The position numbers and the translations under genes are program-made. A stretch of 64,000 nt of DNA, from positions 1 through 64,000 of the forward strand of contig CAIUMP010000062.1 in the NCBI GenBank assembly GCA_903900335.1. The letters run 5' to 3'. A model generated the notes under the pieces. It saw only the letters and a list, made by a program, of their open reading frames with translations, was not told the origin of the DNA and searched no databases. Shown here piece after piece: positions 18,914 to 27,622 of the stretch. The stretch comes from an uncultured Ignavibacteriota bacterium (GTDB taxonomy: Bacteria > Bacteroidota > Ignavibacteria > Palsa-1295). Within the stretch, counting starts at the first letter, position 1, and every line of letters begins with the position of its first letter.

Positions 18914-18943
18914 AATTCATCATTCATAAATCATCATTTCCCC
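18914..18943. repeat. Short tandem repeat tract before nnrDE
   Basis: AATTCATCATTCATAA, then ATCATCATTTCCCC, ending two bases before the ATG at 18945. It shares most of its sequence with the tract at 15734-15767, and both occupy the leader next to a start codon. Confidence 0.75.
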
Positions 18944-18944
18944 G

Positions 18945-20522
18945 ATGCAGCCCGTACTCACCGCTGACCAATCCCGAGCTTTCGACAAATACCTGACTGA
19001 GGAGATAGGGATTCCATCGCTTGTGCTGATGGAGAATGCAGCGCGGGGATCGCTTGACGCCATCAAGGATTGGCTGGATGATGGTACCGAAATCGTAGTT
19101 GTGTGCGGACTCGGCAATAATGGCGGAGATGGATTAGCTCTCTCTCGTCTGCTCATAGAGCGTAAGCACAATGTAACAACATTTCTCGCAGGTGATAGGG
19201 AGAAGCTATCGAGGGATGCGCGCGCTCAATACGATGCTTTGTCGGCAATACTCGACCCCGACGAGATATACTCATTCGATAACGCAGAAGAAATTCTCGA
19301 ACTCGCCGATAGCGCTGGGATGGTCGTCGATGCACTTCTCGGAACGGGTTCAAAAGGCGTTCCGACTGGCGTAATTGCCGAGGGGGTGAGAGCAATCCAA
19401 TCGCTACAGGAGGGCGGTGCCCAAATACTGTCGATTGATATTCCTACCGGTCTTAATGCTGACGCGGGTGCATTCGAATCCGGTGAAGGTGCACATCTGA
19501 TCGTCAGAGCGGATAGGACCGCGACAATGGGCGCGCCGAAGGTTGGATTCTATCAGCGCGAATCGAGAGTGTTCACTGGCGATGTCACGGTCGTACCGCT
19601 TGGTGCACCGTACCCGAATGGGCTATTTGGAACGCAACCGCCAACCTATTTGGTCTCGGCGACCGATGTCGCCTCCCAGATTCATCCGTTTCCATATACC
19701 TCCTCCAAGTTTACTCGCGGTCGCATCCTCGCACTATGCGGTTCGCGCGGAATGTCCGGCGCGGCTATCATGTCAGCAAGTGCGGCGCTGAAATCAGGTG
19801 CGGGGTATGTGACTGTTGGGATACCGCATTCAGAGCGTCAGATCGTTGCCCAAGCAATGCCGGAGTTGCTCACCATCGGGATCGCAGAGCAAGCGGATGG
19901 CAGTCCATCGCTCGCAGCATGGGAGGACGTTAAAGACGAGGTTGAGAAGAGCGATGTCGTGTTGATCGGCTGCGGGTATCGCCCGTTTGAGGAGACGGCC
20001 GCGTTCGTTCGTAAGGTTGTCTTGGAAGTCGATAAGCCGATGATCATAGATGGTGGAGCCCTACGGTCTATCGCTGGTCATTTCGATATTCTACGCGGTC
20101 GCACGGCTCCTACAATTCTGACTCCAAATGTTGGAGAACTCGCAGCACTTGCCGAAAGGCCACGAGCGGATGTTGAAAGGAATCTTCTTGAGACTGCGCG
20201 GGAGGTTGCTACGAATTACTCCGCCACCGTTGTTGCGAAGGGAGTGCCGGAATACACAGTCGACCAAGATGGAACGACCTACATTAACACTACTGGAAAT
20301 CCTGGAATGGGAACTGCAGGAACAGGTGATGTTCTCGCGGGAATCACCGCGACCATGCTCGCCCAGAATCCCGAATCACCGGGGATGGCGGCAATGACAG
20401 CCGTCTATCTTGATGGCCTCGCTGGTGATTTCGCTGCACTTGAAAAAACTATGCACGGGATGACTGCCACCGATGTAATTAGAATGCTTCCCTCTGCGTT
20501 TAAGAAACTCGGAATTTCATAA
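18945..20522 (+). CDS. nnr: Bifunctional NAD(P)H-hydrate epimerase / ADP-dependent (S)-NAD(P)H-hydrate dehydratase
   Basis: 525 residues, a repair enzyme that restores hydrated NADH and NADPH. The N-terminal half (about 1-215) is the YjeF-N epimerase (MENAARGSLDAI, VVCGLGNNGGDGLALSRLL, LSIDIPTGLNADAG). The C-terminal half (about 230-520) is the ribokinase-like dehydratase (GSRGMSGAAIMSASAALKSGAGYVTVG, TPNVGELAALA, GNPGMGTAGTGDVLAGI with the catalytic Asp). Fusion of the two is common. Placement after the nuo genes may be functional, since both handle NADH, but that is inference. Confidence 0.95.
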   Translation: MQPVLTADQSRAFDKYLTEEIGIPSLVLMENAARGSLDAIKDWLDDGTEIVVVCGLGNNGGDGLALSRLLIERKHNVTTFLAGDREKLSRDARAQYDALSAILDPDEIYSFDNAEEILELADSAGMVVDALLGTGSKGVPTGVIAEGVRAIQSLQEGGAQILSIDIPTGLNADAGAFESGEGAHLIVRADRTATMGAPKVGFYQRESRVFTGDVTVVPLGAPYPNGLFGTQPPTYLVSATDVASQIHPFPYTSSKFTRGRILALCGSRGMSGAAIMSASAALKSGAGYVTVGIPHSERQIVAQAMPELLTIGIAEQADGSPSLAAWEDVKDEVEKSDVVLIGCGYRPFEETAAFVRKVVLEVDKPMIIDGGALRSIAGHFDILRGRTAPTILTPNVGELAALAERPRADVERNLLETAREVATNYSATVVAKGVPEYTVDQDGTTYINTTGNPGMGTAGTGDVLAGITATMLAQNPESPGMAAMTAVYLDGLAGDFAALEKTMHGMTATDVIRMLPSAFKKLGIS

Positions 20523-20530
20523 ATCTCAAT

Positions 20531-21526
20531 ATGCCTTCAACTTCCTCTTCGACTCGCGGACCAGTTTCTCAATTTATCGATCATCATTACCGACATTTCA
20601 ATTCGGCTGTTTTGAAGGACGCTTCGTATGCGTTCTCGAGCCATGTGGATTCGGGTGGCTACATGCTTGTTACACTTGCCGGAGCGATGAGCACAGCCGA
20701 GCTTGGGTTGTCATTGGCGGAAATGATTCGCAAGGATAAGGTTCATGCGATTGTGTGTACCGGGGCAAATCTGGAAGAGGACGTCTTCAATCTTGTTGCT
20801 CATGATCACTACGAGCGTGTGCCACACTATAGAGAATTAAGCGCCAACGACGAGGAGGCGCTTCTGGCGCGCCACATGAATCGCGTTACAGACACCTGCA
20901 TTCCGGAAGGCGAAGCCATGCGCCGAATTGAGACGGCTATCCTCAAAGAATGGATGGATGCCGATGCCAAAGGAGAGCGGTATTTCCCGCACGAGTTCTT
21001 CTTCAGACTTCTCAAGAGCGGTGCGATCGAACACTACTATCAGATCGACCCCAAGAACAGTTGGCTGCTCGCAGCAGCGGAGAAGAATCTCCCGATGATC
21101 GTGCCCGGTTGGGAAGATTCCACGCTGGGTAATATGTATGCTGGTCACGTAATCGAGGGGGATGTGAAGAATGTCCACACCGTTCGGACAGGCATCGAGT
21201 ATATGATCGAATTGGCGGATTGGTACACGAAGACCGCCTTCGATCACTCCATTGGCTTCTTCCAAATCGGTGGTGGTATCGCGGGTGATTTTCCAATTTG
21301 CGTTGTGCCGATGCTTCACCAGGATCTTCGCAGAACGGATGTGCCACTCTGGGGTTATTTCTGCCAGATCAGCGACTCGACAACGAGCTACGGAAGTTAC
21401 AGTGGTGCAGTGCCTAACGAGAAGATCACGTGGGGTAAACTTGCTGCAAATACTCCGAAGTTTATTATTGAATCGGATGCGACGATCGTTGCACCGCTTG
21501 TTTTCGCACACGTCTTGAACTGGTGA
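20531..21526 (+). CDS. Deoxyhypusine synthase family protein
   Basis: 331 residues, full length for the family. Rossmann-like NAD-binding core (VTLAGAMSTAELGLSLAEMI, IVCTGANLEEDVFNL). The active-site Lys is conserved as Lys303 in ITWGKLAANTPK, corresponding to the lysine that carries the butylimine intermediate in eukaryotic enzymes. Bacteria have no eIF5A, so members of this group are probably polyamine enzymes (homospermidine-type or aminobutyl transfer) or modify an unknown target. It sits eight bases after nnr and four before hldD, in an apparent operon. No spermidine synthesis gene is nearby. Confidence 0.88.
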   Translation: MPSTSSSTRGPVSQFIDHHYRHFNSAVLKDASYAFSSHVDSGGYMLVTLAGAMSTAELGLSLAEMIRKDKVHAIVCTGANLEEDVFNLVAHDHYERVPHYRELSANDEEALLARHMNRVTDTCIPEGEAMRRIETAILKEWMDADAKGERYFPHEFFFRLLKSGAIEHYYQIDPKNSWLLAAAEKNLPMIVPGWEDSTLGNMYAGHVIEGDVKNVHTVRTGIEYMIELADWYTKTAFDHSIGFFQIGGGIAGDFPICVVPMLHQDLRRTDVPLWGYFCQISDSTTSYGSYSGAVPNEKITWGKLAANTPKFIIESDATIVAPLVFAHVLNW

Positions 21527-21530
21527 CGCA

Positions 21531-22535
21531 ATGAAGGAGTGGAAGAATCGAAGGGTACTCGTCACGGGTGGTGCCGGATTCATAGGCAGCGCGCTCGTAT
21601 GGGCTCTCAATAAGCGTGGGTGCCAAGAGATTGTTATTGCCGATTTTCTTGGCACATCCGAGAAATGGCGCAATCTTGTCCCGCTTCGGTTCGATTCATA
21701 CCTTGAGGCTGACGGTCTTCTGTCGAAGTTGGCTTCCGGCAATCTTGGAAAATTTGATCATATTCTCCACATGGGAGCATGTTCCTCAACCACGGAGCGG
21801 AACATGGAATATCTCATTCACAACAACTACGAATTTACCAGGGAGCTTGCTTCATGGGCTCAGAAGAATAACGCCCGCTTTGTCTATGCTTCATCCGCAG
21901 CTACGTATGGTGATGGTTCGCTCGGCATGAGTGACATCGACACGGATCTTGGCAAACTCCGGCCGCTGAACGCATACGGGTACTCGAAGCACCTCTTCGA
22001 TAGCTTTGCCGATCGCCGCGGGCTGCTGTCGGAGATTGTTGGTCTAAAATATTTCAATATCTTCGGACCAAATGAGGGCCACAAGGAGGAAATGCGAAGC
22101 TTGGTCAACAAAAGCTTCTCACAAATCCAAAAGTCAGGGGTGATTCGTCTCTTCCGAAGTTACCGACCTGACTATGCTGACGGCGAGCAGAAGCGAGACT
22201 TTCTCTATATCAAAGATGCCGTCGAGATGACTCTGCACCTTGCCGAAAGTGATGCAACAGGCCTTTACAATATTGGCGGAGGCGAGGCACATACATGGAA
22301 TGAACTAGCAGGCGCAGTCTTCGCGGCGTTGGGGCGGACAACGAACATCGCGTATATCGACATGCCCAGTGAGTTGCGGGAAAAGTACCAGTACTTCACA
22401 CAAGCGGACATTGCGAAGCTTCGCGCGACAGGATATATGAGTGCGATCACCCCTCTTTCCGAGGCCGTTCGCGATTATGTGCAGAATTATCTCGTTACCG
22501 GCCGCCATCTGGGGGACGAAACCGGCACGGCCTGA
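21531..22535 (+). CDS. hldD: ADP-L-glycero-D-manno-heptose-6-epimerase
   Basis: 334 residues, extended short-chain dehydrogenase fold. NADP-binding TGGAGFIGS near residues 12-20, active-site YGYSK near residue 145, and the family segments EIVIADFLGTSEKWRNL and LKYFNIFGPNEGHKEEMRS. It makes the heptose precursor of the lipopolysaccharide inner core, evidence for an LPS-bearing outer membrane. Its stop overlaps the ccmB start by one base (TGATG), so LPS and cytochrome c maturation genes are translationally linked here. Confidence 0.93.
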   Translation: MKEWKNRRVLVTGGAGFIGSALVWALNKRGCQEIVIADFLGTSEKWRNLVPLRFDSYLEADGLLSKLASGNLGKFDHILHMGACSSTTERNMEYLIHNNYEFTRELASWAQKNNARFVYASSAATYGDGSLGMSDIDTDLGKLRPLNAYGYSKHLFDSFADRRGLLSEIVGLKYFNIFGPNEGHKEEMRSLVNKSFSQIQKSGVIRLFRSYRPDYADGEQKRDFLYIKDAVEMTLHLAESDATGLYNIGGGEAHTWNELAGAVFAALGRTTNIAYIDMPSELREKYQYFTQADIAKLRATGYMSAITPLSEAVRDYVQNYLVTGRHLGDETGTA

Positions 22536-23203
22536 TGTCATCCTGGCAGGGCGTTCTCCGAAAAGATCTCGCGATCGAGTTTCGTACACGATACGGACTT
22601 AGCGCCGTGATCATGTTTTTGCTCATTACCGTGGCGGTAATTTTGTATTCGACTCCCGGCGAACAGTTGCAGCCGAGTATCCTAAGCGCGCTGATGTGGA
22701 TAGCTCTTTTCTTTGGTGCGATGACTGGCCTTTCGCGTTCGTTCATTGCGGAGGAGGAGCGGGGCACATCGTTGTTGTTGCGGCTCTATGCATCTGGGGA
22801 GAGTGTGTTCCTTGGGAAGCTGGTGTATAATGTCGGGTTGATGTTGACTCTGGCCGCTTCTGCGCTGCTCTTCTTCGAATTCTTCTTCGCCCGCGACTTC
22901 CACATCCGGGACTGGCCGATGTTCTTGCTCCAGCTCTCGCTTGGTGCCATCGGAGTGGCTGCCGTCTCAACCATCTTATCAGCGTTGATCGGTCGAGCAT
23001 CACAGAAGGGGGCCTTGTTACCCATCGTGGCTTTACCAGTGCTCATGCCGCTGGTGATCGCGGCTACAGACGCAATGCGTATCACGCTTGAAGTTTCAAA
23101 CGCTTGGGACGGCGTTCGGGGAGACATTCTCATCCTTGTGTCGTTTGACATGGCGATGGTGCTCGTCAGCTATGTGCTCTTCGATGTGATCTGGAGAGAT
23201 TAA
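22535..23203 (+). CDS. ccmB: Haem exporter protein CcmB
   Basis: 222 residues with six hydrophobic helices. It begins with WQGVLRKDLAIEFRTRYGLSA and has LFFGAMTGLSRSFIAEEERGTSLLLRLYA, both typical of CcmB, and LLPIVALPVLMPLVIAA near the C-terminus. It is the membrane partner of the CcmA ATPase in releasing holo-CcmE. No ccmA lies next to it in the window, which is unusual. Confidence 0.93.
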   Translation: MSSWQGVLRKDLAIEFRTRYGLSAVIMFLLITVAVILYSTPGEQLQPSILSALMWIALFFGAMTGLSRSFIAEEERGTSLLLRLYASGESVFLGKLVYNVGLMLTLAASALLFFEFFFARDFHIRDWPMFLLQLSLGAIGVAAVSTILSALIGRASQKGALLPIVALPVLMPLVIAATDAMRITLEVSNAWDGVRGDILILVSFDMAMVLVSYVLFDVIWRD

Positions 23204-23242
23204 GTCAGCAACGTGATTAACGGGTTTTAAGGGATTTTTGGA

Positions 23243-24220
23243 ATGAAGTTATTTCGCTCTAACATATTTCTCTGGTGCCTCGGTATTGCTCTCGCGATCC
23301 AGGTGTACATCGCGTTCGAGACTCCGATCGGTGGCAGCTTCAGTGATGCGAAGATGCTCGCGATGAACGGTGTGCAGGACGTGACACCCATCAAAGCTAC
23401 GCTGCTCTCTTATGATCCCGTCACGAAGTTAGGCCGCTTCCGTGATCTCTACGATGACACAGGCCACGTCGTGATGTCTGACAAGGCATATGCTACGAAG
23501 GCCGCCGTGGGCGACGTGCTTGTGATGAGCGTTGCGTACGATAAGCAAACGGCGACGAACAATCTCGTGGACCTCATCCGCGTCAATCCGATGATGACGT
23601 TTCCAATGATACAGGGACTCGGCGAGCTTGGTCGCAACATGCTCTTTCACGTACCTATGTCCATGGTGGCATTCATCGCCTTCCTTATGGGGACGATCTA
23701 CTCCATACTCTACCTCATTAAGAAGGATTTCGACTACGACCGAAGGGCTCGTGCATCCTCCGCGGCAGGATTACTCTTCACCGCGCTCGCAACGATCACA
23801 GGCAGCATTTGGGCGCGCTTTAGCTGGGGGACCTTCTGGAATTGGGACCCTCGCGAAACATCCATCTTTATATTGCTTCTTATTTATGGAGCATACTTTA
23901 TGCTCCGTTCGCTGCTTGAGGAGAGCGAGGACAAGAAGGCGCGCATTGCCGCGGTCTATAATATCATCGCGTTTGTCACGGTGCCGTTTCTCATGTTTAT
24001 ACTCCCCCGAATCACACAGAGTCTGCACCCAGGCGGCGGTGGGGGAATGGCCGGCGGAGAAGCACCGATCATCAATCTTTCTGGCAAGGTACATACGGAT
24101 CGCACACTATTGAACATGCACTGGGTGTCCGTCTTCCTGTTCTTGTTTGTCTTTCTATGGCTGAAAGACGTATATACCCGGATCCTGCGCTTACAGGATA
24201 AGCAAACGGAAGAAAATTAA
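23243..24220 (+). CDS. ccmC: Cytochrome c maturation protein CcmC (haem-handling WWD protein) with periplasmic insertion
   Basis: 325 residues, longer than the usual 220-260. The core has the tryptophan-rich WWD motif (WARFSWGTFWNWDPRETS, residues about 190-207) and flanking His residues (LFHVPMSMV, LNMHWVSVF), which together present haem to CcmE. Between the first helix and the core there is an extra soluble segment of about 100 residues (25-125, for example YDPVTKLGRFRDLYDDTGHVVM), and a Gly-rich loop (HPGGGGGMAGG) sits near 270. Located between ccmB and ccmD, which supports the assignment. Confidence 0.92.
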   Translation: MKLFRSNIFLWCLGIALAIQVYIAFETPIGGSFSDAKMLAMNGVQDVTPIKATLLSYDPVTKLGRFRDLYDDTGHVVMSDKAYATKAAVGDVLVMSVAYDKQTATNNLVDLIRVNPMMTFPMIQGLGELGRNMLFHVPMSMVAFIAFLMGTIYSILYLIKKDFDYDRRARASSAAGLLFTALATITGSIWARFSWGTFWNWDPRETSIFILLLIYGAYFMLRSLLEESEDKKARIAAVYNIIAFVTVPFLMFILPRITQSLHPGGGGGMAGGEAPIINLSGKVHTDRTLLNMHWVSVFLFLFVFLWLKDVYTRILRLQDKQTEEN

Positions 24221-24232
24221 TCGAACACTACT

Positions 24233-24355
24233 ATGAATTTCCTCGAACACAACGCGCTCTACGTCGTCGGTATTATCTCTGCCGTGATTTGGCTGGGGTT
24301 GTTCTTCTTCATGTTTGGGATGGAACGCAGGGTGCGTAAGCTGGAGAACCAGTGA
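24233..24355 (+). CDS. ccmD: CcmD-like small membrane protein
   Basis: 40 residues: MNFLEHNALYVVGIISAVIW, then a single hydrophobic helix ending in FGMERRVRKLENQ. The arrangement of one helix followed by a basic cytoplasmic tail, the size, and the position 12 bases after ccmC and before ccmE match CcmD, which assists release of haem-loaded CcmE from CcmABC. Confidence 0.85.
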   Translation: MNFLEHNALYVVGIISAVIWLGLFFFMFGMERRVRKLENQ

Positions 24356-24470
24356 TTTGCCAGTCGATTTGAGGGGAGGATGTACTCGCTTTCACCGAAC
24401 TTGCAAACGGGGCTAACTGTTTCTGTCTTCTGTAATTCCGTTAGATTTTTGAAGAAAGGACTCTCCTCCC

Positions 24471-24863
24471 ATGAAACGCAAGCACATCCTCGCCCTTGTT
24501 GTTGCGATCGGCTTCATCGCTGTCGCCGCCTATGCTCTCGTTGATAACAAGATCGACTATTCCGACTTCGAGAAAGCTGCCGCCAATGGCCGTCGCGCCC
24601 AAGTCTCCGGCACGTATGACAAGGATAAAGGCTCCCAGTATGACATTAAGTCAAACACCTTCACATTTTTCATGAAAGACCATCAGGGTCGTGAGATGCC
24701 GGTGAAGTTCGTCGGCGTGAAGCCAAATAATTTTGAACTTGCTCCGAGTGTCGTTTGTGTGGGCAAGGTCGAGGGCGGTGTGTTTGAAGCCAGTGATATC
24801 CAAACAAAGTGTCCGTCGCGGTATGAGGGGTCTGGAAAGATGAAGACTGAAGGGCAGTCATAG
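24471..24863 (+). CDS. ccmE: Haem chaperone CcmE, Cys (CXXXY) type
   Basis: 130 residues; an N-terminal membrane anchor (HILALVVAIGFIAVAAYALV) followed by a periplasmic OB-fold (VSGTYDKDKGSQYDI, FTFFMKDHQGREMPVKFVGVKP, VVCVGKVEGGVFEASDI). In the usual protein haem is bound through a His in HXXXY after this fold. Here the segment reads QTKCPSRYEG, that is Cys114-XXX-Tyr118. Such CXXXY CcmE proteins are known from Desulfovibrio and some archaea, in Ccm systems lacking other components. The 115-base gap before the gene may contain its own promoter. Confidence 0.94.
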   Translation: MKRKHILALVVAIGFIAVAAYALVDNKIDYSDFEKAAANGRRAQVSGTYDKDKGSQYDIKSNTFTFFMKDHQGREMPVKFVGVKPNNFELAPSVVCVGKVEGGVFEASDIQTKCPSRYEGSGKMKTEGQS

Positions 24864-24889
24864 CCGAAAACGCACAATCTAATTCGCCA

Positions 24890-27529
24890 ATGCTCGGTAA
24901 TATTGCTCTCACCATCACCTTTACCGCCTCCCTCGCTGGGATGCTGCTTTACGCTTTAGCTGCCCGCGGTAAGACAGAGTTGCTTCTTCCCGCTCGAATC
25001 TCCACTCAGCTTGCGTTGATGGGCATTTTTGTAGCCTGCGCGACGCTGCTCTATTATATTTTCAATTATCGATTTGACATCAATTATGTCTATGAGCACG
25101 CTTCGCGCAAGCTAAGCAAACCTCTACTATTTTCGGTCTTCTATGCGAGCCAGGAAGGTAGCTTTATGCTCTGGGGGCTCTGGACGGCCGTGATTGCCTG
25201 CTTTCTTATCGGCTATGCTCGGCGGCAGCGGTATGAAGCCCACGTCATGGCAATTTTCCTCTCTGTGCTCGTTTTCATCTCGATGATGCTCATCGCCAAG
25301 AGCCCATTTGAGACGATCTACTCCGCGCATCCCGGGGAAGCGATAAAGGGGTTTGTCCCTCCGGACGGCAAAGGACTAAACCCATCACTGGAGAATCTCT
25401 GGATCGTCATTCATCCTCCTATGCTGTTCCTCGGGTTCTCACTCTTAGCTGTGCCGTTCTCATTTGCACTGGCCGGATTGATCAAGCGGGATTATCAGGG
25501 ATGGGTGGTAACCTCCATGCCATGGACACTCGGCGCCGCTATGATCTTAGGTTTTGGCGTCATGCTGGGTGGTTTCTGGGCGTATGAAACGCTTGGCTGG
25601 GGTGGCTTCTGGGGTTGGGACCCTGTTGAGAATGCAAGTTTGCTTCCGTGGCTCGTGACGGTTGCGGCGTCGCACACGATGCTCACACAGAAGCGAACGG
25701 GCGGTCTGATCAAGACGAACATCGCGATGACGCTGTTGGCGTTCGCACTCGTGTTGTACGGCTCATTCCTAACACGCTCAGGGATATTGGGGGAAGCATC
25801 GGTTCATTCTTTTGCCGACCCGGGATATCTGGCCTTTACGATGCTCGTAAGTGCTTTGGCAGTGTTCGTGTTGGTACCCTTCGGATTCTTCTTCTGGAGA
25901 TGGCGGGACATGTCCGGATTTGGACAGGACTACAGGATCCTCTCGCGGGAAACTAGCTTGTCGATTGCGTCAGCGGTTTTGGGTGCGAGTGCTCTTGTCG
26001 TTTTTATCGGAACGAGTGCACCCCTACTTAAGAAGAAGGTGGACATCGATTTCTACAACAATCTACACATCCCGATCGTCGTTATTCTGCTGCTGGTCAA
26101 CGGGCTGTCTCTGTTGCTGAAGTGGAGACAATCAAACGGCTCCGATGTTTTGAAGAAATCAATTCGATCACTTATCGTCACGGCGCTTTTTACAGTGGCC
26201 GTTATCCTGCTTGGTGTTCACGATCCGCGATACATTGCGATCGTTGGATCTGCCTTCTTTGCCTTGAGTGTAAACATCGAGGTGGGGTCCAAGATACTCA
26301 AGGGGCATTGGTCGCTTAGCTATGAGCGTACCTTGACCACGGGGAAGGACTATCTTCGCCGCTTGATTACCGCGTTCGGTATTACGGCCATCCTTGGTGT
26401 ACTGCTGCTGCTGATCGGAACTGCTGGCGACTACAATCTTTTCCTACCAGCTATCCAAAGCTTTTGGACTTACCCCGTCCTGCTCTTCGCGGCACTTCTC
26501 GTCATATTTGTTACCGTCGGTTATCCCCGATTTATCTTTGATACAAAGTTTTTAGGTGCCTATGTGGCTCATCTGGGGCTCGCGGTGTTTATCCTCGGTG
26601 TGGTCGCCTCGGCGGGTTATACCTCTCGTGAGATCATCCGATTGCCTATCAATACGTCCGTTGCGGCTTTTGGTGGGAAGTATTCCCTACGCTGGCAAGG
26701 GAACAAAGAGGAAGCCAATGAGCACACGTATTGGCTCATTGGAATCACCGACAAGGACAAGAAGTACCTCGGTACTGCGCGCCCCCTCACGTTTATGACG
26801 GATTTCAATCAGCATGAATCGCCGATCCGAAATCCCGGAATTGTGAAGTTCGCCTCGCGGGATTTGTACTTTACTTTGAATTCATCTGAGCTTGAAGGTG
26901 GAACGCCCTCGGATACTTTGGGTAAGGAGCAGAGCATCAAGGTGCTGGATGGCAAGTTACAGATCAAGTTCATCAATTTTGATTTTCCTGCGGAGGAGAA
27001 GGCGAAGATGATGTCGCAAAAGGCCTTCCACGTTACAGCGAGCATTGAGGCCACAGAGCTGGATGCAAAGGACCCTAAACCGATTCCGTTGACGCTTGGG
27101 GTAACGAGGAACCTCGCAACCCAAGAGGCAAAGGAAGATGACATTGTAGTCCCAGGTACGAGCTACCATGTGCAGCTTGGATCGCTTCTGCCGGACATGC
27201 AGAATCCAGCGAAGTCACGAGTCGTATTGCGGTACTTCGATGATAAGAATCCACCTCCGCCACCTACCGAGGTCATCACGGTCGAGGCATTTTTGAAGCC
27301 GTACATTAATCTTGTGTGGGCTGGCATTCTTACCCTCGTTCTCGGCTTCGGTTTTGCCGTCGTTCGTCGTAGACGCGAGGCGCTTGTTGCCATTCAGCGT
27401 GCTGAGCGAGCCTATGAGAAACTGATTGGTGGAAGTCATGCGAAGATGAGCCCCGATGCTGCAGCTGCTCAGGGCGGCACAAATCCCTTCAATGTGTTAA
27501 CAAGAAGGAAACGCGACACTAAGGCCTAA
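24890..27529 (+). CDS. ccmF: Haem lyase CcmF
   Basis: 879 residues, longer than the typical 650. N-terminal half: about ten helices with the WWD motif (WGGFWGWDPVENASLLPWL, residues about 235-253) and the family segments YASQEGSFMLWGLW, NPSLENLWIVIHPPMLFLGF and RSGILGEASVHSF. Helices continue to about 575. A periplasmic beta-rich part (about 580-820) contains RDLYFTLNSSELEG and ends with a last helix and a basic, Ala-rich cytoplasmic tail. It transfers haem from CcmE to apocytochromes. No ccmG or ccmH follows; a terminator ends the block. Confidence 0.95.
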   Translation: MLGNIALTITFTASLAGMLLYALAARGKTELLLPARISTQLALMGIFVACATLLYYIFNYRFDINYVYEHASRKLSKPLLFSVFYASQEGSFMLWGLWTAVIACFLIGYARRQRYEAHVMAIFLSVLVFISMMLIAKSPFETIYSAHPGEAIKGFVPPDGKGLNPSLENLWIVIHPPMLFLGFSLLAVPFSFALAGLIKRDYQGWVVTSMPWTLGAAMILGFGVMLGGFWAYETLGWGGFWGWDPVENASLLPWLVTVAASHTMLTQKRTGGLIKTNIAMTLLAFALVLYGSFLTRSGILGEASVHSFADPGYLAFTMLVSALAVFVLVPFGFFFWRWRDMSGFGQDYRILSRETSLSIASAVLGASALVVFIGTSAPLLKKKVDIDFYNNLHIPIVVILLLVNGLSLLLKWRQSNGSDVLKKSIRSLIVTALFTVAVILLGVHDPRYIAIVGSAFFALSVNIEVGSKILKGHWSLSYERTLTTGKDYLRRLITAFGITAILGVLLLLIGTAGDYNLFLPAIQSFWTYPVLLFAALLVIFVTVGYPRFIFDTKFLGAYVAHLGLAVFILGVVASAGYTSREIIRLPINTSVAAFGGKYSLRWQGNKEEANEHTYWLIGITDKDKKYLGTARPLTFMTDFNQHESPIRNPGIVKFASRDLYFTLNSSELEGGTPSDTLGKEQSIKVLDGKLQIKFINFDFPAEEKAKMMSQKAFHVTASIEATELDAKDPKPIPLTLGVTRNLATQEAKEDDIVVPGTSYHVQLGSLLPDMQNPAKSRVVLRYFDDKNPPPPPTEVITVEAFLKPYINLVWAGILTLVLGFGFAVVRRRREALVAIQRAERAYEKLIGGSHAKMSPDAAAAQGGTNPFNVLTRRKRDTKA

Positions 27530-27555
27530 GAGTAGTAAGGAAAGTTTAATCTTGG

Positions 27556-27597
27556 AAAGTGGATAGTTGAGGAATCGTTTTCCCAACTATCCACTTT
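27556..27597 (+). terminator. Intrinsic terminator after ccmF
   Basis: Perfect 14-bp inverted repeat (AAAGTGGATAGTTG, 27556-27569, and CAACTATCCACTTT, 27584-27597) followed by T-C-G. It ends the ccm transcript and sits 25 bases before the permease gene. The short trailing T-run makes efficiency uncertain. Confidence 0.7.
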
Positions 27598-27622
27598 TCG
27601 TTGATCACTTTCCATTTCAATC

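Noticed and set aside
20837-21742. 301-codon minus-strand frame opposite the DHS-like gene and hldD
   Set aside because: Both plus-strand genes are full-length with intact motifs; the opposite frame has no domain or start context.
24370-24469. Inverted repeat GGGAGGA/TCCTCCC around the ccmE leader
   Set aside because: Only seven bases and about 85 bases apart; could easily be chance.
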